Below, piece by piece: positions 1 to 8,301 of a stretch of 42,208 nt of DNA. The stretch is from DASUZB01 sp036377075 (lineage in GTDB: Bacteria > Actinomycetota > CALGFH01). The notes under the pieces are model-generated. The model was not told where the DNA came from and did no database searches. It worked only from the letters and a program-made list of their open reading frames with translations. The translations under genes and the position numbers were made by a program. The stretch spans positions 1-42,208 of the forward strand of contig DASUZB010000171.1 of NCBI GenBank assembly GCA_036377075.1, written 5' to 3'. Every line of letters begins with the position of its first letter. The first letter of the stretch is position 1.

Positions 1-1
1 G

Positions 2-142
2 ACCCGCAGCGGTGTGGTGACCGCGGTCGACGGTCGCCTGCTGACGGTTCGCTGGGACACCGGCGGCGAGTCCATGTTCATCCCGAGTGCCGGATCCCTG
101 CGCGTCACCAGCGGCGGGGCCACCACTCCCGAGGTGCGGTAA
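2..142 (+). CDS. DUF1918-like protein, C-terminal fragment
   Basis: The window opens inside this gene. Forty-six residues of the C-terminus are visible before a TAA stop. The piece contains the block LLTVRWDTGGESMFIPSAG, which resembles the SH3-like barrel of the small actinobacterial DUF1918 family, where an R-W-D-G-E-S-x-F-x-P pattern recurs. The biochemical role of that family is not known to me. The N-terminus lies outside the window, so start, length and operon context cannot be judged. A GC-rich hairpin follows the stop directly. The family call rests on pattern recognition from a short segment. Confidence 0.6.
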   Translation, partial: TRSGVVTAVDGRLLTVRWDTGGESMFIPSAGSLRVTSGGATTPEVR

Positions 143-160
143 CCGCCGGCGTCCCGGCGG
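143..160 (+). terminator. hairpin directly after the first stop codon
   Basis: CCGCCGG and CCGGCGG form a perfect 7-bp stem around a CGTC loop, beginning on the base after the TAA. There is no U-tract, so this is a GC hairpin terminator candidate. The convergent permease gene ends about 120 bases further on. Confidence 0.45.
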
Positions 161-283
161 CACCAGGCGGCTCCGTTGGGGGTGGCGCGGCATCCCAGGT
201 GGGAGCATCCTGGCAGTCTGGCGAGGCCGGCCACGCGCCCGGCTCCCGTGTCCCGCCGGGTGTCGTGGCCGGCGACCATCCGG

Positions 284-1492
284 CTACTCGTAGCGCAGCG
301 CGGTCGCCGGGTCGAGGGCGGCGGCCTGGTTGGCCGGGCCGAACCCGGCGATGATCCCCACCAGCGCGGAGATCCCCAGCGCGAGCGCCGCCGCCGGGTA
401 GGAGACGATCGTCCGCTGCTCGCTGAGGTGGGGAAGCGCGTACGCCGTCGCCAGGCCGGCGGCCACCCCGAGCAGGCCCCCGATCACGCTCAGCACGGTC
501 GCCTCGGTGAGGAACTGGGCGACGATGTCGCGGCGGCGCGCGCCGACCGCCCGGCGGATGCCGATCTCCTTGATGCGCTCGCGGACCGCGACCAGCATCA
601 CGTTGGCCACCCCGATGCCCCCGACGATCAGGCTGATCGCCGCGATCGCGGTGATCAGGCGGGTGAAGTTGGTCGAGGACTCCTGCCTGGCCTGGATCAG
701 CGTGGTCGGGTCGCGGGTGACGAAGTCGTTGTCGTCATCCGCCCCGAGCTGGTGGGTGGACCGGAGGGTGGCGATCACGTCGTTGCGGTAACGGTCGGTC
801 GCCTCCGGCTCGGCCGCTACCCTGAGCTGGTCGACCTTGGGGTCGCTGGACACCAGCCGGCCCTTGATCGCGTTCAGCGGCACCAGCAGGTTGTCGTCCT
901 GGCTCAGCGGCCCGAATCCGGACGTCTTCAGCACCCCGACGACCAGGTAGTGCTCGGTGCCAACGTCGAGGGTGCGGCCGACCGCGGTGCGCCCGTCGAG
1001 GCCCAGGTCCTGGGCCAGGCTGGCACCGAGAACGCCGAGCTTGAGCCCGCGGTCCTGGGCGAAGCCGGAGAAGAAGCGGCCGCCGGCGAGCTGCAGGTCG
1101 TCGACGTTCTGGATCGCCGTGGTGGTGCCGGTGACGCTGGCCTGCACGCTGGTCCCGCCGTTGGTGATGGTTTCCTGGGCCTGCACCGTCGGCGCGACCG
1201 CCTTCACCGAGTCGAGCCGCTCCAGCGCCCGCGTGTCGGCCAGGGTCAGCGTCTTGTTCGAGCCGGTCAGGCCGGCGACCCCGAAGCCGAAGCCTCGGCC
1301 GCCCGTGACCGTCAGGGTGTTGGCGCCGAGCCGGCTGAACTGGTCGTTCACGTCCGCCGCCGAGCCGTTGCCGACCGAGACCAGGGTCACCACCGAGCCG
1401 ACGCCGATGACCAGCCCGATCACCGTCAGCATCGAGCGCAGCAGGTTCGCGCGCAGCCTGCCGGCGGCGAGCCGGACCGCCTCGAGGATCAC
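284..1492 (-). CDS. MacB/FtsX-family ABC transporter permease
   Basis: A 402-residue membrane protein of the MacB type, expected to be the mechanotransmission permease of an ABC exporter. The N-terminus (LRANLLRSMLTVIGLVIGVG) carries the first membrane helix after a basic stretch. A long extracytoplasmic MacB_PCD-like domain follows at about residues 45-270. The last 130 residues hold three membrane helices of the FtsX fold, with the family-typical block RERIKEIGIRRAVGARRRDI. The start is GTG at 1492, overlapping the stop of the upstream adaptor gene by four bases (GTGA), so translation is probably coupled. Operon order is ATPase, secreted DUF5666-like protein, adaptor, permease. The substrate is not evident; members act on antibiotics, peptides or cell-envelope molecules. 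Confidence 0.9.
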   Translation of the reverse strand: MILEAVRLAAGRLRANLLRSMLTVIGLVIGVGSVVTLVSVGNGSAADVNDQFSRLGANTLTVTGGRGFGFGVAGLTGSNKTLTLADTRALERLDSVKAVAPTVQAQETITNGGTSVQASVTGTTTAIQNVDDLQLAGGRFFSGFAQDRGLKLGVLGASLAQDLGLDGRTAVGRTLDVGTEHYLVVGVLKTSGFGPLSQDDNLLVPLNAIKGRLVSSDPKVDQLRVAAEPEATDRYRNDVIATLRSTHQLGADDDNDFVTRDPTTLIQARQESSTNFTRLITAIAAISLIVGGIGVANVMLVAVRERIKEIGIRRAVGARRRDIVAQFLTEATVLSVIGGLLGVAAGLATAYALPHLSEQRTIVSYPAAALALGISALVGIIAGFGPANQAAALDPATALRYE

Positions 1493-2670
1493 GGGTTGCC
1501 ACCTCCCCCTCCTCCGCCACCACCACCGCCAGGGCCGAAGAGGCCACCAGCTGGGCCGCCCTGCTGGTTCTGGCTGGTGGCGCCCGTGTCGCTGCCGGTG
1601 ACCCCGGTGACGACCTCGTCCCCGGCCCTGATGCCGGTGATGATCTCGGTGCCTTCCGTAGTGACCAGGCCGACGACCACGGGGCGGGTCACCGTGCTGC
1701 CGTCGGTGACCACTTGGACGGTCGGGTTGGCGTTGTTGCCGCCGATCGCGGAGGAAGGCACCACCACGACGTTGCGGCGGCTGGCCGTGATCACGCTCGC
1801 CTGCCCGGTCATGCCCGCCCTCGCGCCGGCGGGCAGCTTGCTCATCAGCACGGTCACCTGGTACTGCACCACTGAGCTCGACCCGGACGAGCCACCCGAG
1901 GAGGCCGCGGCGTTGGCGATGTCGTCGACCTTCCCCTGAGCGGTACCGCCGTCCAGGCCGTCGAACGTGAGGGTCACGCTCTGGCCGACCTTGACGCGAC
2001 CGACGTCGAGCTGGCTCACGTCGGCCTGGGCGGCCAGGTAGGAGCGCGGCGCCAGGGTGGCGAGCTGGCCGCTGGCCCCGATCCGGTCGCCGACCTCGAC
2101 CGCGACGTCGTCGACCACCGCGCCGGGCCGGTAGGAGACGAACTGGGTGAGGTCGAGCTTCCCGGTCTCGTCGAGGCTGTGGTCGGCCTGCCAGTTGATC
2201 AGGGCGTCGGCGGTGCCGCTGCCGAACTCGCCGTCGGCCTCGCCGGGGTCGTAGCCGGCCGCCGCCAGCGCCTTCTGCAGCGCGGTGACGTCGCTGCCGT
2301 CGTCGCCCTCGGCGAGGTTGCGGTACAAGGGGTAGCCGGAGGGGATCCCGTAGAGCGCCTGGCCGTCGACCGTGACCAGGGCGGTGAGGGCCTTGACCGG
2401 CTTGCCCGTGGTGAGGTTGACGCTGGTGACGGTCCCGCCGATGCCTGCCCTGAGCGGCTTGACGTCCTGCTTGACCAGGGTGAACGAGGCGTCGACCGTC
2501 TGCGTCAGGGTGGTGCGGGTCGCCCTGGAGGTGACCAGGGACTGGCTCGTTGGCTGGCCGTCGCCGCGTCCGACCACCACCCAGGTGGCCGCCCCGGCCG
2601 CCGCCAGGACGACCACCACGATGCCGGCCACGACCCAGCGACCGCGCCCCCCACGTCGGCGGCGGCTCAC
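1489..2670 (-). CDS. HlyD/RND-type adaptor with peptidoglycan-binding domain
   Basis: A 393-residue membrane-fusion-type adaptor, the partner of the adjacent MacB-like permease. A basic N-terminus precedes a single membrane anchor (residues about 12-34). A split lipoyl/barrel-sandwich hybrid follows, in which a peptidoglycan-binding_1 domain (about 120-175, SDVTALQKALAAAGYDPG) is inserted, and then beta-barrel and membrane-proximal domains to about residue 365. The tail is low complexity and ends in a run of eleven glycines before NP. The PGBD insertion fits a monoderm cell, where the adaptor would grip the wall. GTG at 2670 overlaps the stop of the preceding gene by four bases. Function as an export adaptor is family inference; the domain order is visible. 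Confidence 0.85.
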   Translation of the reverse strand: MSRRRRGGRGRWVVAGIVVVVLAAAGAATWVVVGRGDGQPTSQSLVTSRATRTTLTQTVDASFTLVKQDVKPLRAGIGGTVTSVNLTTGKPVKALTALVTVDGQALYGIPSGYPLYRNLAEGDDGSDVTALQKALAAAGYDPGEADGEFGSGTADALINWQADHSLDETGKLDLTQFVSYRPGAVVDDVAVEVGDRIGASGQLATLAPRSYLAAQADVSQLDVGRVKVGQSVTLTFDGLDGGTAQGKVDDIANAAASSGGSSGSSSVVQYQVTVLMSKLPAGARAGMTGQASVITASRRNVVVVPSSAIGGNNANPTVQVVTDGSTVTRPVVVGLVTTEGTEIITGIRAGDEVVTGVTGSDTGATSQNQQGGPAGGLFGPGGGGGGGGGGGNP

Positions 2671-3221
2671 TGGGCTGGCTCCAGGGTGATGCTGCTGGCC
2701 ACGACCGTGCCGGCGCTGCTGTTGGAACCGGTCGGGTTGAACCGCACCGCGATGGTGTCGCCGACGCCGAGGTCGCCCTGGTTGGCCGAGACCGCCTTGC
2801 GGATCTGGGTCGAGCCGTTGAGCTGCACCTTGAGCTCGCCGGCGCCGGTGGTCACGGTGAGCACGCCGCCGTTGATCGCGGTGATGTCACCCTGCAGCGT
2901 GGGACCGCCTCGCCCGCCGAAGCCACCGGCCTGGCCGTTCTGGCCGTTCTGGCCGTTCTGGCCGCCACCCTGGGGGAAGCCGCCGCCGGGGCCCTGGAGG
3001 TTGCCCCGCGGAAGCTTGCCCTGCTGGGCCTGCTGGAACGCCTCCGCCAGGGTCTTCGGGCCGCTCGGGGCGGTGCCCCGCCCGATGGCGAAGCCGCCTC
3101 CCAGCCCAACCACCAGGCAGACCGCGCCGGCCAGGAGCCGGTCGCGCCAGCGCGTCCCCGAGTCGGAACGGTCGTAGACCGGGACCTGGTCACCGGTCGA
3201 AGTGGTCGGTTCGTGCTGCAT
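2667..3221 (-). CDS. membrane-anchored DUF5666-like protein
   Basis: A 184-residue protein placed between the ABC ATPase and adaptor genes. The start ATG at 3221 has a clear GGGAGG site 8-9 bases upstream. Residues about 28-48 form a single membrane segment (LLAGAVCLVVGLGGGFAIGRG). A Gly/Gln-rich spacer with three NGQ repeats follows, then a small beta domain at about 105-184 with the pattern GDITAINGGVLTVTT and later GDTIAVRFNP. This resembles the OB-fold-like DUF5666 domain (TGxVTAVxGxxLTVxT). No catalytic motif is visible. Position and anchoring suggest an accessory extracytoplasmic subunit of this exporter, but that is inference from neighbourhood only. Confidence 0.7.
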   Translation of the reverse strand: MQHEPTTSTGDQVPVYDRSDSGTRWRDRLLAGAVCLVVGLGGGFAIGRGTAPSGPKTLAEAFQQAQQGKLPRGNLQGPGGGFPQGGGQNGQNGQNGQAGGFGGRGGPTLQGDITAINGGVLTVTTGAGELKVQLNGSTQIRKAVSANQGDLGVGDTIAVRFNPTGSNSSAGTVVASSITLEPAQ

Positions 3222-3238
3222 GCTGGTGCCTCCCTTAC

Positions 3239-3964
3239 TCAACCGACCGGCGTCAGGCGGCCGCCGTCGAGCAGCAGGCGCCGCTCGGCCCGGACGGCCA
3301 CCGCGGGGTCGTGGGTGATCATCAGGACGGTGCTGCCGGCGCGGTGGAGGTCGGCGAAAAGGTCGAGGACCTCGGCGCCGGACTGGGCGTCGAGGTTCCC
3401 GGTCGGCTCGTCGGCCAGCAGCAGCGCCGGCTCGCCGACCAGCGCCCTGGCGATGGCGACCCGCTGTATCTGGCCGCCGGAGAGCTGCGTCGGGTCGTAG
3501 TCGAGCTGCTCGCCGAGGCCGACCCGTTCGAGCGTGGTCCGCGCGCTCGCCAGCCGGGCGGCCCGGCGCTGCCCCCGGTACAGCAGCGGCGTCGCCACGT
3601 TCTCGAGCGCGCTGGTGCGCGGGAGCAGGTTGAAGTTCTGGAAGACGAAGCCGATGCGCTGGTTGCGGATCGCCGCCCTGCGGGTGTCGCCCAGGTCGGA
3701 GACGTCCTCGCCGGCCAGCTCGTAGATGCCGGCGTCGGGCCGGTCGAGCAGCCCCAGGATGTTGAGCAGGGTGGACTTGCCCGACCCGGACGGGCCCAGG
3801 ATCGCCACCCACTCGCCGGCCGCGAGCTCCAGGTCGATCGCGCTCAGCACCGGCACGGCGATCATGCCGCGGTGGTAGGTGCGGGCGATCGCCCTGGTCC
3901 GCACGACCGGCGGCCCGGCGACCGCCACCCGGCCTGGCGGCAGCCAGGGATGCCCCTGCTCCAT
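3239..3964 (-). CDS. MacB/LolD-type ABC transporter ATP-binding protein
   Basis: A 241-residue nucleotide-binding subunit powering the exporter encoded downstream. Walker A is GPSGSGKS (57-64), the Q-loop Gln is about residue 109, the signature LSGGQ is at 161-165, and Walker B LLLADE is at 181-186, followed by PTGNLD, typical of the MacB/LolD/FtsE subgroup. ATG at 3964 was chosen because it gives a normal family length. The frame stays open further upstream, but that stretch is the antisense of the alaS-like gene region and has no family resemblance. The next gene starts 17 bases after this stop. The alanyl-tRNA synthetase gene ends 167 bases upstream on the same strand; co-transcription is possible but unproven. 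Confidence 0.93.
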   Translation of the reverse strand: MEQGHPWLPPGRVAVAGPPVVRTRAIARTYHRGMIAVPVLSAIDLELAAGEWVAILGPSGSGKSTLLNILGLLDRPDAGIYELAGEDVSDLGDTRRAAIRNQRIGFVFQNFNLLPRTSALENVATPLLYRGQRRAARLASARTTLERVGLGEQLDYDPTQLSGGQIQRVAIARALVGEPALLLADEPTGNLDAQSGAEVLDLFADLHRAGSTVLMITHDPAVAVRAERRLLLDGGRLTPVG

Positions 3965-4131
3965 ACGCGCTCGCTCCTCGGCTCGCGTGACGATGCGCGG
4001 CAGTCTGAGCGCCCAACCTTGGGGCACCCTCTGAGCACGCTGAAAGGTCGCTGTGAGATCCGCCTGATGCCCAGCAGCGGGGCGACCGGCTGGGAGGGCT
4101 GGGGGGCGGCGACCGACCCCTGGGGTACCGC

Positions 4132-5946
4132 CTAACCCGGCGTGAGGACGGCCCGGATCCGGCGCAGGCCGGCGCCGACCGACTGCTCCTTGACGATGTG
4201 GAAGCGGCCCAGCTCGGCGGTGTTGAGCACGTGCGGGCCGCCGCAGAACTCCAGCGACGCCTCGTCGATGCGGTAGACCGAGACCAGGCCGGAGTAGTGC
4301 TCGTCGAACAGGCCGATCGCGCCCTGCCGCCGCGCCTCCTCCTGGGACATGACCTCGCGCTCCACCGGCAGGCCGGCGTCGATCCACTGCTGCACCAGCG
4401 CCTCGACGGCCGCGACCTGCTCCTTGGTCAGCGGCGCCGGGTGGGAGAAGTCGAAGCGCAGGCGCTCCCTGGTGATGTTGGAGCCCCGCTGGAAGACGTG
4501 GTCGCCGAGCACCTTGCGGAGCGCGGCGTGGAGCAGGTGCGTCGCGGTGTGGTAGCGGACGCTCTCCTCGCTGTCGTCCATCAGCCCGCCGGCCGCCTGC
4601 ACCACGCTCTTCGACGCCTCCCGGTGCCGCTCCTCGCTGCGGCGATAGCCCTCGAGGTCGACCTCGATGCCCTCCTCGGCGGCCAGCTCCCGCGTCAGCT
4701 CGACCGGGAACCCGTAGGTCTCGTAGAGCTGGAAGGCGACGTCGCCGGGCAGCACGCGCCGCTCGGCCTGACGGAGCCGCGCCAGCTCCTTCTCGATACG
4801 GGCGGTGCCGCGCGCGAGCGTCCGCTGGAAGCGGCCGAGCTCGGCGACGAGCTGCCCGGTGATCTCGGCCGAGCGCTTCTCGAGCTCGGGGTAGGCCGGG
4901 CCGTACAGGCGCACGACCTCCTTGGACACGTCTGCCCAGGCCGCCGGCTCGAAGCCGGCCTGGTGGCAGACGCGCGCCGCGCGGCGGATCAGGCGGCGCA
5001 GCACGTAGCCGCGGCCCTGGTTGGAAGGCTCGACCGGGTTCTGGTCGCCGAGGATGAACACGCAGGTGCGCAGGTGGTCGGTGAGGATGCGGAGCATCCG
5101 CTCGGCACGCTGTGGCGGAAGGTCGCTGCCCACGGCGCCGCGGCGGTCGGCCAGCGCCTGCTTGACCTCGACCAGCGGGTACGTCTCGTAGACGCTGTCG
5201 ACACGGTTGAGCACGGCCAAGGTGCGCTCCAGGCCCATCCCCGTGTCGACGTTGCGCTTGGGCAGGTCGCGCAGCTCACCGCCACGGCGCTCGAACGTCA
5301 TGAAGACGTTGTTCCAGATCTCGAAGAAGCGCTCGTGCCCGCACAGCCCCGGCAGGCACTCCGTCTCCGGGTCCTCGTCCGGGCAGGGCACGCCGCGGGT
5401 GTCGACGAAGATCTCGGTGTCCGGCCCGCACGGGCCCTCCGGGCCGACCGCCCACCAGTTGTGCTCGGCACCGAGGTAGACGATGCGGCGCCGGTCGATC
5501 CCGAGCGAGCGCCAGACCGCGGCCGCCTCCTCGTCGCGGGGCGCGTTCTCGTCGCCCTCGAACACCGTCACCCAGAGCTGGTCGTGCGGGATGGCCAGGT
5601 GCTCGGCGCCGGTGAGGAACTCGTAGCTCCAGGTGATCGACTCCTGCTTGAAGTAGGCGCCGAGCGACCAGTTGCCGAGCATCTCGAAGAAGGTCACGTG
5701 GGTCGCGTCCCCGACCTCGTCGATGTCGTCGGTGCGGACGCACTTCTGGACGTCGACCAGCTTGTCCCCGCTCGGGTGCGGCTGCCCGAGGAGGTAGGGC
5801 ACGAGCGGGTGCATCCCGGCCGTGGTGAACAGCACCGAAGGGTCGTCGCTCGGCACCAGCGAGGCGCTCGGGATGACCGCGTGCCCTCGTTCGGCGAAGA
5901 ACGAGAGGTACATCGTGCGCAGCCGGTCGGCGGTCAGGACACCCAA
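4132..5946 (-). CDS. alaS: short alanyl-tRNA synthetase (no C-Ala domain)
   Basis: A 604-residue class II synthetase that attaches alanine to tRNA-Ala. Motif 1 lies around residues 23-45 (IPSASLVPSDDPSVLFTTAG), motif 2 includes FFEIWNNVFM (207-216), and motif 3 is DTGMGLERTLAVLN (234-247). The editing site is kept: H466-x3-H470 and C568-G-G-P-H572. The chain stops right after VGAGLRRIRAVL, so the C-terminal C-Ala domain is absent; usual bacterial AlaRS is roughly 870-890 residues. The wording of the catalytic domain and the CGGPH variant (usual CGGTH) remind me of the short AlaRS of Patescibacteria (CPR). The start is TTG at 5946. It is divergent from a LysE exporter. It could be a second AlaRS or the only one; the window cannot tell. 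Confidence 0.88.
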   Translation of the reverse strand: MGVLTADRLRTMYLSFFAERGHAVIPSASLVPSDDPSVLFTTAGMHPLVPYLLGQPHPSGDKLVDVQKCVRTDDIDEVGDATHVTFFEMLGNWSLGAYFKQESITWSYEFLTGAEHLAIPHDQLWVTVFEGDENAPRDEEAAAVWRSLGIDRRRIVYLGAEHNWWAVGPEGPCGPDTEIFVDTRGVPCPDEDPETECLPGLCGHERFFEIWNNVFMTFERRGGELRDLPKRNVDTGMGLERTLAVLNRVDSVYETYPLVEVKQALADRRGAVGSDLPPQRAERMLRILTDHLRTCVFILGDQNPVEPSNQGRGYVLRRLIRRAARVCHQAGFEPAAWADVSKEVVRLYGPAYPELEKRSAEITGQLVAELGRFQRTLARGTARIEKELARLRQAERRVLPGDVAFQLYETYGFPVELTRELAAEEGIEVDLEGYRRSEERHREASKSVVQAAGGLMDDSEESVRYHTATHLLHAALRKVLGDHVFQRGSNITRERLRFDFSHPAPLTKEQVAAVEALVQQWIDAGLPVEREVMSQEEARRQGAIGLFDEHYSGLVSVYRIDEASLEFCGGPHVLNTAELGRFHIVKEQSVGAGLRRIRAVLTPG

Positions 5947-6090
5947 GGCGCTTCACCCCGCGGAATGGGATCGGTGGTCACCCGTCCCGCAGTGTACGTG
6001 CGGGCCCTTCGCGCCTCACCGCATTTGCTCCGAGCCCGCGACGGCACGGCGCGGTTGCCGCGAGCCCGTGGCGGCTGCGAGACTGCGGCC

Positions 6091-6750
6091 ATGAGCGGGC
6101 GGTTGCTGGGCTTCGTCGGCGTGTGCGTGCTGCTGACCTTCGTGCCCGGTGTCGACACCGCCATGGTGACCCGTAGCGTGCTCGCCCGCGGCACCCGCGC
6201 CGGCGTCCGCACCGCGCTCGGCGCGGCGTCGGGCCTGTTCGTCCACGCCGCTGCCGTGGCCCTGGGCATCTCCGTCCTGCTCGCCCGCTCGGCGACGGCG
6301 TTCGAGGCGCTCAAGCTGTGTGGCGCCTGCTACCTGGTGGTCCTCGGCATCCTGGAGCTGCGTGGCAGCATCGGCTCCGGACGACAGCCTGGCGACGAGC
6401 GCGAGCCGGAGCCGCCCGGGCCAGCGCCGGGGCGCGCCCGCCGCGCCCGCGTCGGCCCGTTCGCGCAGGGCCTGCTCGCCAACCTGACCAACCCGAAGGC
6501 GGCGCTGCTGTTCCTCACGCTGCTGCCGCAGTTCCTGCCGCCGTCCTCGACCGGCCGCGCGCTGCCGCTTGCCCTGGCCCTGGCGACGATCCCGGCGACG
6601 TGCAGCTTCACCGGGCTCAGCCTCTACGCCCTTGGCATCGGCCGGCTCCGCCCCCTGCTACGGCGTCCCCGGGTCCGGCGCCTGCAGGACCGCGTCCTCG
6701 GGGTCGTGTTCATCGGCCTGGGAGCCCGCCTGGCGGCCGAGCGGATCTGA
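6091..6750 (+). CDS. LysE/RhtB-family amino-acid exporter
   Basis: A 219-residue inner-membrane protein of the LysE/RhtB superfamily, which exports amino acids such as lysine, homoserine or threonine. Family marks are the N-terminal GFVGVCVLLTFVPGVDTAMV (P-G-P-D/N region, here PGVD), the helix LKLCGACYLVVLGILELR, and FAQGLLANLTNPKAALLFLTLLPQFL, which is the highly typical N-P-K-x-x-L-F segment. About six membrane helices are visible, with a charged cytoplasmic loop rich in Arg/Pro/Glu at residues about 95-125. The start is ATG at 6091 with no obvious Shine-Dalgarno. It lies 144 bases from the divergent short AlaRS gene. The substrate is unknown; alanine or an alanine-like compound would be a guess from the neighbour only. 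Confidence 0.85.
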   Translation: MSGRLLGFVGVCVLLTFVPGVDTAMVTRSVLARGTRAGVRTALGAASGLFVHAAAVALGISVLLARSATAFEALKLCGACYLVVLGILELRGSIGSGRQPGDEREPEPPGPAPGRARRARVGPFAQGLLANLTNPKAALLFLTLLPQFLPPSSTGRALPLALALATIPATCSFTGLSLYALGIGRLRPLLRRPRVRRLQDRVLGVVFIGLGARLAAERI

Positions 6751-6877
6751 CGGCGCGTCACAGAACGGCAACGCCGCAGCGGCGCATGAACTGCCCTGGG
6801 ACGCCCGGCCGTAGTCGTGGGCGCGGCTGGTCGGGCAGCCGCGCTCCACCGACAGGCCTCCTCCAAAGGAGATCAGC

Positions 6878-7411
6878 ATGCTTCGGCGTACCACGCTGGC
6901 CATGGCGCTGGCGGCAGGCGCGCTCCTGGCCGGACTGGCCGCACCCGCCAACGCCAGCCCAGAGAGCCGCGTCGCCTTGCCCCCCAACGGCGCCGTCGTC
7001 ACCAAGCTGGTCACCACCGGCTACTGGTTCACCCCGGAGGGGAGCTGCTCCCGCAGCAGCGGTGGCAGCCTCTTCACCCCTCCGTACAGCTTCACCGTCA
7101 CCGCCAAGGCGGTGTACCGGACCGTTCCCGGCGCCCCCGGCGTCTACCAGTGGACCCAGTTCCAGTACAAGCTCGACGGGATCCGCCTCGGCAGCCACAG
7201 CAACGTCAACGTCCGCCTGTACGAGGCCGGCACCCTCGAGTTCGAGGACCGCTCCCCCGACGACGTGGCCCCTGGCTTCTGGCACTACGTGATGCCCAAC
7301 TCCCCGCCGATCACGAGGGCAACGAGCTCCGACTGGATCGAGTTCGAGACCATCTTCGACCTCGCGCGACGCTCCGACCCGCGCTGCACCGCCCGGACGG
7401 GGCGCGGCTGA
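6878..7411 (+). CDS. secreted protein of unknown function
   Basis: A 177-residue protein with a classical Sec signal peptide (MLRRTTLAMALAAGALLAGL, cleavage near ANA-SP at about residue 27). A strong AAGGAG site sits about 8 bases before the ATG. The mature part is rich in aromatic and Ser/Thr residues (TTGYWFTPEGSC, YSFTVTAKAVYRTVPG, FWHYVMPN), suggesting a compact extracellular beta domain. I do not recognise a family. The C-terminal end (RRSDPRCTARTGRG) is basic and unlike the rest. The remains of an IS701-like transposase begin about 90 bases downstream, so the native C-terminus may have been disturbed. Confidence 0.7.
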   Translation: MLRRTTLAMALAAGALLAGLAAPANASPESRVALPPNGAVVTKLVTTGYWFTPEGSCSRSSGGSLFTPPYSFTVTAKAVYRTVPGAPGVYQWTQFQYKLDGIRLGSHSNVNVRLYEAGTLEFEDRSPDDVAPGFWHYVMPNSPPITRATSSDWIEFETIFDLARRSDPRCTARTGRG

Positions 7412-7466
7412 AAAGGCCCCCTGTCCCTGGCCGCCGCGGCCGGCGTCACCAGCCTCCGACGCCAGG

Positions 7467-8080
7467 ATGCGGCGGCCAGCTCCATCCTCCCGCGCGTGCG
7501 CCCTGCTGCGACGGGTCCCGGTGCGGGCCTGGCAGTGCGCCTCGGCCGGCCGGGGAGCCAAGGGCCACCGCTGGTACGACTGGGCGTTCGTGCGGCTCGA
7601 CCGCGGCGCGCACGGCACCGGCGACCCCGGGCAGCGCTGGCTCATGATCCGCCGCAACCGCACCACCGGGGAGCTGGCCTTCTACCACTGCCGGATGCCC
7701 CGCCCCGTGCCACTGGCCATGCTGGTCACGGTGGCGGGCCGGCGCTGGACGGTGGAGGAGCGCATCCAGACCAGCAAGGGCCCGTGCGGCCTGGACCAGC
7801 ACCAGGCCGCCGCTGGACCTCCTGGTACCGCTGGGTGACCCTGGCCATGCTCGCCCACGCCTTCCTGGTCGTGGCCGCCGTGGCCGGCAACACCCGCCAC
7901 CCACCACCACCCGGACTGATCGGGTTGACCTGCAACGAGGTCCAGCACCTGTTCGCCGCGCTGCTCGCCCGGCCCGTCAGCGACCCCGCCCACCGGCTGC
8001 GCTGGTCTGCGTGGCGACGCCGGCACCAGGCCCGCTCCCGCAGCTGCCACTACCGCCGGCAAGCAGCCCGGGCCCCATGA
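7467..8080 (+). pseudogene. IS701/IS4-like transposase remnant, frameshifted
   Basis: This is the C-terminal part of a DDE transposase of the kind common in actinomycetes. Frame one carries GRGAKGHRWYDWAFVRL, RWLMIRRNRTTGELAFYHC and RRWTVEERIQTSKGPCGLDQHQ. It then breaks near 7806-7809, and the next frame continues with RRWTSWYRWVTLAMLAHAFL, PPGLIGLTCNEVQHLFAALL and RLRWSAWRRRHQARSRSC. Restoring one base after the CACCAG would join the two into the expected HQ-x-RRW sequence, so a single-base deletion explains the break. The first two thirds of the protein, including the early catalytic Asp residues, are missing. The homologous part seems to start near 7500. No terminal inverted repeats were identified. 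It marks past insertion activity on the left of the accessory stretch. Confidence 0.8.
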
Positions 8081-8301
8081 AGCTCACGGTCCACCGTTGG
8101 AGCACGAACCCGTACCGACGGCGCTCACACCGCGCACCACGTGAACACCAGCAAGGTCAATGCGGCTGGTGCCCCCCGCCGCTGCCGCCACATCGACGAC
8201 ACCAGCCCTGGCGCCATGACCGACGGGCCCGGAGAATCGGGCAGTGCGAGCGACGAGCCAGCAGGTCCGGATCGGTCCGGAGCCGCGGGGAAGGGACGGT
8301 C

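Noticed and set aside
176..1939. 587-residue plus-strand frame opposite the permease and adaptor genes
   Set aside because: Antisense shadow of two well-recognised genes in very GC-rich DNA; the text is Arg/Asp/Gly-biased, with a proline run opposite the poly-glycine tail.
2934..2965. Short repeats (NGQ-coding) as a possible CRISPR or regulatory repeat
   Set aside because: The three units are short, in frame and inside a coding region; they code a Gly/Asn/Gln linker.
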